From Flavobacteriales bacterium UBA5933 (GTDB lineage Bacteria; Bacteroidota; Bacteroidia; Flavobacteriales; Weeksellaceae), in assembly GCA_002430925.1 (NCBI GenBank), contig DJDD01000170.1:7767-19941 (forward strand): a DNA stretch of 12,175 nt, given 5' to 3'. Below, piece by piece: positions 6,538-12,175 of this stretch. The notes under the pieces are model-generated. The model saw only the letters and a program-made list of their open reading frames with translations. It ran no database searches and had not been told where the DNA came from. Made by a program: the position numbers and the translations under genes. How positions within the stretch are numbered: the first letter of the stretch is position 1; each line of letters opens with the position of its first letter.

Positions 6538-9279
6538 ATGAAACGCAATTTAACATTATTACTATTATTAGGTTCATCTGCTTTATTTGCACAAACAAAT
6601 GTAAAACTAGAAGGAACTTTATTTGATCAAAAAACAAATCAACCTTTAAAAGAGAAAGCTTTTATTATAGAAAACCTGAATATACAAGCCAAAACAGATA
6701 ATAAAGGTCATTATGAAATTTCTATACCAGATGATGCTGTAGAAATTGATTTAAAAATAGATGGTTATCAAACAATTACTCAGAGTTTAACAGATTCTAA
6801 TAATTATAATTTATATCTAAATCCAATCGATATTAATAATATAGATTTATCTACAGCTGTTGTAACTACTTCAAAAAATAAATCTTCTGAAGCTAATTTG
6901 CTAAATATGCAAAAGAAATCAACAACAATTATTACAAATGTTGGGAGCGAAGAATTATCAAGAAAAGGATTATCTAATGCTGAAAGTGCTGTAAAACAAG
7001 TTGCTGGAATTTCTAAATCTGAAGGAAGACAAGATATTTTTGTAAGAGGTTTAGGTGATCGATACAATAGCACATTGTTAAATGGCTTACCATTGCCATC
7101 AAACGAACCTGAAAATAAAAATATTTCTCTTAGCTTGTTTGACTCAGATATAATACAATCCATAGGTATAAATAAAGTATATAATGTCAATCAATATGGA
7201 GATATCGCTGGAGCAAATATTGATATAACTTCAAAAGATTATTCAGGGAAAGGTTTTCTTACTATTGATTTTGGAAGTGGAGTTAGTTTTAGAGCTGTTG
7301 ATCGTTCTTTTAAAGTAGCTGATAACGTTAAATATTACGGTTTTTACAGAAAGAATCTTCCTAATTCAATTAAAAATTATCAATTTAAATCAGGTTGGGA
7401 TCCAAGAACTAATGCATTTCCAATCAATCAAAATTATGGTTTAACTGGAGGAAAATCTTTTAGAATTGGTGAACAAGGGAAGCTAAATATTTTTGGAACA
7501 GCAAGCTTTAGTAATAAATATAGTTTTGAAGATGGTTTTCAAAGAATCGTAGGAACAACAAACGAAAATATTGAAGTTGATTATAATAAGGTAAAAAAAT
7601 ACGAATATTCAACAAAAACAACAGGAATGTTGAATGTTAACTATAAAATAAATCCTAAAAATCAATTGTTTGCTAATGGAATTATAGTGAATGGATCTAG
7701 TAGTTCTGTAAATGAATACGATTCAAAATTACCGCAAGAGAATAATCGTTTAGAATTTACTCGTCAAACGCTAACACAACAAAATTTATTAGCGGTTGGT
7801 CAATTACTTGGTCAACATAAAATTTCTGAACGTTTAGATTTTGATTGGGGTGCTTCATATAATTACATGAAAGCTGATATGCCAGACCGTATTACAAATA
7901 ATCTAGTGAAAGTAGATGATAATAAGTATTTGTTTAGTACAGGATCTACTTCATTGAACAATAGATATTTTCAATATATAGAAGAAATTGAATATGCTGC
8001 GAAAGCTGAAATGTCCTATAAATTATTCAAAAATGAAAACAATTCTTACAACGGAAAGTTAACTATTGGTTATAATGGGCGTAATAAATCAAGAGATTTT
8101 AGAGCTACACAATTCAATTTTAGAATTTCAGGGGAAAATTATGTGAGTAATGATAATATTAGTTCATTCTTAAATGCAAGTAATCAAGCTTCTTTAGAAT
8201 ATATTCCTGGAACATTTTTTATTCGTACACAACGCCAATTTAGTTTAAAACCTTTTAAATATAATGGAGATTTAACTGTAAATTCAGGTTATATTAATTA
8301 CGAACAAACCATTCATAATGTATTTACATATACATTAGGTTTACGCGTAGACGACGTTTTACAAGAATTAAAATGGGATACAAATTATAAAATTGCAGGA
8401 GCAAAATTTAAAGATGCCAAAATAGATAAAACCTATTTTTTACCTGCACTTAATTTAAAGTATAGTTTAACTAACAATCAAAATTTAAGATTATCTGCTT
8501 CTAAAACTTATACATTACCTCAATTTAAAGAAAAAGCTCCTTTTAGATACGAGGGAATTGGAGAAAATTCTGTTGGTAACCCTTTCTTAAAATCTTCAGA
8601 TAATTACAATTTAGATATTAAATGGGAATTATTTCCATCTAGAGATCAGCTAATTTCAGTTGGTGCATTTGGTAAATATATTAATAATCCTATATCTCAA
8701 GTATTATTAAACTCTGCTTTAAATGATAATACCTTCGTAAATGCTGGACAAAATGCTTATGTTTTGGGAGCTGAGTTTGAAATAAGAAAAGATATTTTCA
8801 AAATTGCTGGAGAAAGTGAATTTACTGCTGGTTTTAATGCTACAGTTATGTACAGCAAACAAAACTTAGATTCTGAAAAAGTTGCACAAGACACGAAAAA
8901 TACACTTAGTGTAAACTTTAATAAGGGTAATGATAAACTTCAAGGTGCTTCTCCATTACTATTAAATGCAGATTTATCTTATAAATTATTAAAAGGAAAT
9001 TTTAAACCATCATTCACAATTATCGGAAACTATTTTCATGATAGAATTTATTCTTTAGGGTCATTTAACAGAGGAAATATTGTTGAAAAAGGTTATGTAA
9101 GTCTAAACTTTATATCTCGTGTAGAAATAGCAAAACGTTGGGAAGTAAAAATTGCCGTTGATAATATTCTTAATCCTAATGTTAGAAGAATACAAGAAAA
9201 CCAAGAAGGAAATATAGACACTAGAAACTTCAAAAAAGGACTTTCAATGAATATAGGCGCTAAATACAACATTTTTTAA
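6538..9279 (+). CDS. TonB-dependent outer-membrane receptor with N-terminal carboxypeptidase-regulatory-like domain
   Basis: This 913-residue protein is an outer-membrane gated channel driven by TonB-ExbBD. A signal peptide spans about residues 1-18 (basic MKRN, a Leu run, then ALFAQ). Residues 22-95 form a carboxypeptidase-regulatory-like beta sandwich (GTLFDQKTNQPL, NKGHYEISIP, DGYQTI), common in Bacteroidota receptors. The plug (about 125-233) includes VRGLGDRYNS (169-178) and LNGLPLPS. The rest, from about 240, is a 22-strand-type barrel ending in the terminal aromatic Phe913. The strand TYTLPQFKEKAPFRYEGIGENSVGNP resembles receptors whose barrel carries a RPDFRELAPF-like segment. It is not a SusC: no SusD gene follows. 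A beta-helix lipoprotein gene follows after 23 bases, so the two probably work together. A Fur-like box suggests an iron-related cargo, but the ligand cannot be read from the sequence. Confidence 0.93.
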   Translation: MKRNLTLLLLLGSSALFAQTNVKLEGTLFDQKTNQPLKEKAFIIENLNIQAKTDNKGHYEISIPDDAVEIDLKIDGYQTITQSLTDSNNYNLYLNPIDINNIDLSTAVVTTSKNKSSEANLLNMQKKSTTIITNVGSEELSRKGLSNAESAVKQVAGISKSEGRQDIFVRGLGDRYNSTLLNGLPLPSNEPENKNISLSLFDSDIIQSIGINKVYNVNQYGDIAGANIDITSKDYSGKGFLTIDFGSGVSFRAVDRSFKVADNVKYYGFYRKNLPNSIKNYQFKSGWDPRTNAFPINQNYGLTGGKSFRIGEQGKLNIFGTASFSNKYSFEDGFQRIVGTTNENIEVDYNKVKKYEYSTKTTGMLNVNYKINPKNQLFANGIIVNGSSSSVNEYDSKLPQENNRLEFTRQTLTQQNLLAVGQLLGQHKISERLDFDWGASYNYMKADMPDRITNNLVKVDDNKYLFSTGSTSLNNRYFQYIEEIEYAAKAEMSYKLFKNENNSYNGKLTIGYNGRNKSRDFRATQFNFRISGENYVSNDNISSFLNASNQASLEYIPGTFFIRTQRQFSLKPFKYNGDLTVNSGYINYEQTIHNVFTYTLGLRVDDVLQELKWDTNYKIAGAKFKDAKIDKTYFLPALNLKYSLTNNQNLRLSASKTYTLPQFKEKAPFRYEGIGENSVGNPFLKSSDNYNLDIKWELFPSRDQLISVGAFGKYINNPISQVLLNSALNDNTFVNAGQNAYVLGAEFEIRKDIFKIAGESEFTAGFNATVMYSKQNLDSEKVAQDTKNTLSVNFNKGNDKLQGASPLLLNADLSYKLLKGNFKPSFTIIGNYFHDRIYSLGSFNRGNIVEKGYVSLNFISRVEIAKRWEVKIAVDNILNPNVRRIQENQEGNIDTRNFKKGLSMNIGAKYNIF

Positions 9280-9302
9280 ACTAACACATAAAAACTAACA
9301 CA
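9278..9302 (+). repeat. Two perfect 11-bp direct repeats between the receptor and lipoprotein genes
   Basis: AAACTAACACA occurs at 9278-9288 and 9292-9302, period 14. The first copy overlaps the receptor stop codon and the second ends directly at the lipoprotein ATG. Together they fill the whole intercistronic gap. A role in translation of the second gene is possible, as is simple slippage duplication. Confidence 0.7.
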
Positions 9303-10457
9303 ATGAAAAAAATTATCTTAAGTTTAGCAACAATTTTATCGTTTAATTTTTTATTTAGTTGTACTAATAATGATGACGACAGCTATAGTGACACTGAAGA
9401 AATTATAGAAGAAGTTTTATCGGGTACAATTTCAGCTAACAGAACTTTAGACGCAAACACCGTTTATACTATAAAAGGTGGAGTATATGTAGATAAAGGT
9501 GTTACACTAACTATTCCTGCAGGAACACGATTAGAAGGCTATGCAGAAGATGATGCTGTAGAAACTTCATTTTTAGCAGTAAAACAAGGTGGTAAAATAC
9601 AAGCTAACGGAACCGCTGCAAAACCGATTGTTATGACTTCTAGTAGAGCAAATCCTGCTGCTGGTAACTGGGGAGGTTTAGTAATTTGTGGAAATTCAAT
9701 TACCAATTTAGGAAAAAACGTACAAGCCGAAGTTACAGGGTTAACATACGGAGGGACAGATTCTTCAGATAATTCAGGAACCTATACATATATTAGAATT
9801 GAATATGCTGGAGCTTTAATTAATGATGAAGCTGAGTTTAATGGAATGACTTTTTATGCCGTTGGTAGTGGTACAACAGTAAATAATATTCTTACATACC
9901 AAGGTTCTGATGATGGATTCGAGTGGTTTGGTGGAACTGTAAATGCTCAAAATTTAATTTCTTATGGTAATCAAGATGATTCTTTTGATTGGACAGAAGG
10001 CTGGACTGGTTCTGTTACCAATATGTATGCAAATCAATCTACAGCAACTGCATTTTCATCAGACAGTAGAGGAATAGAAGCTGATAACAATACAGGAACG
10101 CCTAATCTAGAACCTATTTCAAATCCAACACTTAAAAATGTATCCTTAATAGGTCGTAACAGTAGTGTAGTTACAAGCGAGGCTGGTGTTATGCTAAGAC
10201 GTGGTACAAGAGCAACAATTGACAATTTATATATAGAAGGATTCAAAAGTACAATAGAAGGTAGCGGTTTAGGTATCAATTTCAATGGTAACGAGTCACA
10301 AGCATATTTTACAGCAAATCCATTAACTAACGTAAAAATAGTTAATGTAACAAAAGATTCCAATCTAACATCGGGTTATTTATTAGCTGAAAATGTAACT
10401 GGAGCGGGTAGTGGAGCAAGTATTCCTACTTGGGCTTCTTGGGCAGGCTTAAAATAA
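9303..10457 (+). CDS. Surface lipoprotein with parallel beta-helix-like repeats, partner of the receptor
   Basis: This 384-residue protein carries a lipoprotein signal peptide: MKK, a hydrophobic core, and lipobox LFSC with Cys20 as the lipidated residue. The mature N-terminus CTNNDDDSYSDTEE is strongly acidic, resembling the export signal that places Bacteroidota lipoproteins on the cell surface. The body (about 40-384) is rich in Gly, Asn, Thr and Ser with repeating short strands (GTISANRTL, GGVYVDKGVTLTIPAGT, GGKIQANGTAAKPIVMTS, YTYIRIEYAG, NNILTYQGSDDGFEWFGG, NLISYGNQDDSFDWTEG), as in right-handed beta-helix proteins. The Asp-rich DDGFEWFGG and DDSFDW turns could bind metal or substrate. 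It ends SWAGLK, without a type IX sorting domain. It is co-transcribed with the receptor upstream. I do not recognise a characterised member; a ligand-capture or extracellular partner role is inferred from the pairing. Confidence 0.85.
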   Translation: MKKIILSLATILSFNFLFSCTNNDDDSYSDTEEIIEEVLSGTISANRTLDANTVYTIKGGVYVDKGVTLTIPAGTRLEGYAEDDAVETSFLAVKQGGKIQANGTAAKPIVMTSSRANPAAGNWGGLVICGNSITNLGKNVQAEVTGLTYGGTDSSDNSGTYTYIRIEYAGALINDEAEFNGMTFYAVGSGTTVNNILTYQGSDDGFEWFGGTVNAQNLISYGNQDDSFDWTEGWTGSVTNMYANQSTATAFSSDSRGIEADNNTGTPNLEPISNPTLKNVSLIGRNSSVVTSEAGVMLRRGTRATIDNLYIEGFKSTIEGSGLGINFNGNESQAYFTANPLTNVKIVNVTKDSNLTSGYLLAENVTGAGSGASIPTWASWAGLK

Positions 10458-10501
10458 TCTAACAATAAAACTTTTTTAATAGAAAAGTTCTTCGTGTTTG
10501 T

Positions 10502-10537
10502 AAATCGCTTCTCTAGTACGCTAGTCAAGCGATTTTT
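10502..10537 (+). terminator. Intrinsic terminator of the receptor-lipoprotein operon
   Basis: A 9-bp stem AAATCGCTT (10502-10510) / AAGCGATTT (10527-10535) runs into a T-tract ending at 10537. An inner CTAG/CTAG helix (10513-10516 and 10521-10524) closes a TACG tetraloop. It lies 44 bases after the lipoprotein stop and separates that operon from the Fe-S assembly gene. Confidence 0.85.
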
Positions 10538-10614
10538 AAATAAATTATAGATAGATAATTTTAACTCATTAAAAATAGTTATTTAGAAAAAGTCCACTTA
10601 AAATAAAGTATTTG

Positions 10615-10622
10615 TACATTTG
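10615..10622 (+). promoter_or_regulatory. Bacteroidota -7 box (TACATTTG) for the DUF59 gene
   Basis: TACATTTG matches TAnnTTTG exactly and gives a short leader, about 15 bases, to the ATG at 10644. It lies downstream of the terminator, so this gene has its own promoter. No clear -33 TTG is seen. Confidence 0.5.
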
Positions 10623-10643
10623 TAAAGAATAAGATTTAGTAAA

Positions 10644-10970
10644 ATGGCATTAACAGAAGAACAATTAGATTCGATAGGCGAAAAATTAGTAGAAAAATTT
10701 AAATCTGTCTTCGACCCAGAGATTCCAGTTGATATATATGAATTAGGTTTAGTGTACGATGCACAAGTAAATGCTGATGGTGAAGTAAAAGTAACAATGT
10801 CTCTTACATCCCCAAACTGTCCAGTAGCAGAAACTTTACCTAGAGAAGTAGAACAACGCGTAGAAGAAATAGAATATGTAACAAAATGTTACGTAGAAAT
10901 CACTTTCGATCCTCCATGGGAAAGAGATATGATGAGCGAAGAAGCAAAATTTGAATTAGGGATGTTATAA
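10644..10970 (+). CDS. MIP18/DUF59 family Fe-S cluster assembly protein (SufT/PaaD-like)
   Basis: This 108-residue cytoplasmic protein is a single MIP18 (DUF59) domain at the family's normal length. The signature DPEIPVDIYELGLVYD spans residues 24-39, and the conserved Cys59 lies in TSPNCPV; a second Cys is at 82. The C-terminus DPPWERDMMSEEAKFELGML is the usual ending of the SUF-associated subgroup. Family members help assemble or deliver iron-sulphur clusters to target proteins. In many Bacteroidota a gene like this sits in or near the suf operon; here no other suf gene is in the window, so it is transcribed on its own from the box at 10615. The start is the ATG closest to the promoter and gives the complete domain. 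The family is certain; SufT as opposed to a PaaD-like role is inferred from the C-terminal motif and length. Confidence 0.92.
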   Translation: MALTEEQLDSIGEKLVEKFKSVFDPEIPVDIYELGLVYDAQVNADGEVKVTMSLTSPNCPVAETLPREVEQRVEEIEYVTKCYVEITFDPPWERDMMSEEAKFELGML

Positions 10971-10996
10971 TGTAGCATTCCTTTTTTATTTTATGG

Positions 10997-11107
10997 GCAA
11001 TTGCTTCGCACCGTGCTTTCACGTTCCCAATCTTTTTTGATTGGTTGTATTTTTATATTGTAATTTACAACCAATCAAAAAAGGATTTCCACTTCAATCA
11101 CTATTGC
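10997..11107. repeat. Structured intergenic repeat element, copy 2 (111 bp)
   Basis: Terminal inverted repeats GCAAT (10997-11001) and ATTGC (11103-11107) enclose a mini-hairpin TGC-TTC-GCA (11002-11010), a hairpin CGTG-CTTT-CACG (11012-11023), a long stem (11029-11049 with 11066-11087) carrying one bulged G as in copy 1, and the 15-base segment TCCACTTCAATCACT (11088-11102). Length differs from copy 1 only because the long stem is extended. It begins 26 bases after the DUF59 gene stop and ends 69 bases before the SPFH gene. No T-tract follows the stem, so it is not an intrinsic terminator. Confidence 0.75.
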
Positions 11108-11176
11108 AAATAAATAATCATTTTGTCATAAAAAATCATTATCTTAAGCAAAACTATTATAAAAAAAAACTTATTT

Positions 11177-12136
11177 ATGGGAATCTCATTTGGAATTTTA
11201 CTTCTTTTCGGAATAATTATTTTATTCCTTTTCGTTTTTACTGTAAAACAACAAACTGCTGTAATTATCGAACGTTTTGGTAAATTCAACAGTATCAGAA
11301 ATCCAGGCTTACAATTCAAAATTCCTGTTATTGATAAAATTGCAGGAAAAATGTCATTAAAAATTCAACAACTTGACGTCGTTGTAGAAACTAAAACAAA
11401 AGACGATGTATTTGTAAGATTAAAAATATCTGTTCAATATCAAGTAATAAAAACTCAAGTATACGATGCTTTTTATAAATTAGATAATCCTTACACACAA
11501 ATTACATCATTTGTGTTTGATGTTGTTCGTGCCGAAGTTCCTAAACTTCGATTAGATGATGTTTTTGAGAAAAAAGATGACATCGCAATTGCTGTAAAAG
11601 GTGAGTTACAAGAAGCCATGAATTCTTATGGTTATGAAATTATAAAAACATTAGTAACTGATATTGATCCTGATGAACAGGTAAAACATGCCATGAATCG
11701 TATTAATGCAGCAGAACGCGAAAAATTAGCAGCACAATACGAAGGAGATGCAGCAAGAATATTAATTGTTGAAAAAGCTAGAGCTGAAGCTGAATCTAAA
11801 CGATTACAAGGACAAGGTATTGCAGATCAAAGAAGAGAAATTGCAAGAGGATTATTAGAATCTGTAGATGTATTAAATGGTGCAGGAATTACATCTCAAG
11901 AAGCATCTGCGCTTATTGTTGTTACACAACATTATGACACATTACAATCCATTGGAGAAAAATCTGGAAGTAAATTGGTTTTATTACCTAATTCTCCTAC
12001 CGCTGCATCGGAAATGCTAAATACAATGGTTACATCATTTACTGCAGCACAACAATTACATGAACATCAAATAGAAAAAACATCCAATAATCAATCAAAG
12101 AAAAAAAATAGTTCTGATGATTCATATACTTTTTAA
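11177..12136 (+). CDS. SPFH/Band 7 domain protein, HIR-like (stomatin/prohibitin superfamily)
   Basis: This 319-residue membrane-associated scaffold protein has one N-terminal membrane helix (about 5-23), then an SPFH domain (about 24-200) with ERFGKFNSIRNPGLQFKIPVIDKI, QQLDVVVETKTKDDVFV and SFVFDVVRAEVPKLRLDDVFEKKDDIA. A charged Ala/Glu/Arg-rich coiled coil (about 175-228) follows, then ALIVVTQHYDTLQSIG and a polar Lys/Ser tail. SPFH proteins form large rings or cages in the membrane. The blocks ETKTKD-VFV, FDV-RA-VPKL-LDDVFE and MNSYGYEI--TLV-DI-PDE--K-AMN-INAA match the plant hypersensitive-induced-response (HIR) subgroup from memory more closely than HflK/HflC or flotillin. No NfeD-type protease partner is present within the window. 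Start ATG gives the membrane helix directly. The cellular role is not known from sequence. Confidence 0.92.
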   Translation: MGISFGILLLFGIIILFLFVFTVKQQTAVIIERFGKFNSIRNPGLQFKIPVIDKIAGKMSLKIQQLDVVVETKTKDDVFVRLKISVQYQVIKTQVYDAFYKLDNPYTQITSFVFDVVRAEVPKLRLDDVFEKKDDIAIAVKGELQEAMNSYGYEIIKTLVTDIDPDEQVKHAMNRINAAEREKLAAQYEGDAARILIVEKARAEAESKRLQGQGIADQRREIARGLLESVDVLNGAGITSQEASALIVVTQHYDTLQSIGEKSGSKLVLLPNSPTAASEMLNTMVTSFTAAQQLHEHQIEKTSNNQSKKKNSSDDSYTF

Positions 12137-12175
12137 TAATAAAAAAACCTGTTGTGCATTTTGAATTAAAATTCG

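Noticed and set aside
6538..10457. SusC/SusD-type glycan uptake pair
   Set aside because: The second protein has no SusD-like helical repeat features; its sequence is beta-helix-like, and no carbohydrate-active enzyme gene is nearby.
9303..10457. Type IX secretion substrate
   Set aside because: It has a lipobox Cys and lacks a C-terminal sorting domain, ending SWAGLK directly after the beta-helix region.
11029..11087. Long hairpin as an intrinsic terminator of the DUF59 gene
   Set aside because: The right arm ends in AAAAAAGGATT and no T-tract follows on either strand. It is explained as the long stem of repeat copy 2.
11041..11283. Open frame of 80 codons overlapping the SPFH gene start
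   Set aside because: It begins inside the repeat element, has low-complexity Asn/Tyr/Lys-rich composition, and is out of frame with the well-supported SPFH gene.
12137..12175. A-rich run and GAATTAAAATTC near the window end as a terminator
   Set aside because: The arms are only a few bases and the sequence is cut off by the window edge; not enough to support a call.

Overview
The window looks like chromosomal DNA of a low-GC member of the Flavobacteriia (phylum Bacteroidota), plausibly from the Weeksellaceae/Chryseobacterium-Empedobacter side; the genus is a guess. The evidence is AT-rich DNA, no Shine-Dalgarno-like leaders, several exact TAnnTTTG -7 boxes (the Bacteroidota promoter element), a TonB-dependent receptor with an N-terminal carboxypeptidase-regulatory-like domain, and a lipoprotein with an acidic stretch just after the lipidated cysteine.

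Layout. 9-542 (-): RimJ/RimL-type GNAT acetyltransferase. 654-1046 (+): YiaA-like inner-membrane protein. 1047-1233: a structured repeat element followed by a bidirectional terminator. 1234-4089 (-): leucyl-tRNA synthetase. 4205-4609 (+): small single-pass membrane protein of unknown function, ending 2 bases from the next gene's stop. 4612-6330 (-): a response regulator/histidine kinase pair of PhoB/PhoR type. 6331-6537: a divergent control region with a Fur-box-like dyad and an 11-bp-period direct repeat. 6538-10457 (+): a TonB-dependent receptor and a probably surface-exposed lipoprotein, likely one operon ending in a hairpin terminator. 10644-10970 (+): DUF59/MIP18-family Fe-S assembly protein. 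10997-11107: a second copy of the structured repeat. 11177-12136 (+): SPFH-family membrane protein resembling plant HIR proteins. The last 39 bases hold nothing I can call. No gene-free stretch exceeds about 210 bases.

How the parts fit. Receptor and lipoprotein form a probable outer-membrane uptake unit. The site upstream suggests iron control, and the divergent OmpR/PhoB-type regulator is a candidate second controller. The remaining genes are housekeeping or unrelated and show no sign of recent transfer.

The most interesting signal is in two intergenic regions. Elements at 1058-1131 and 10997-11107 share conserved single-stranded segments and the same order of four stems. The stem sequences differ between copies, but the changes are compensatory, which points to a selected folded RNA or single-stranded DNA family rather than chance similarity.
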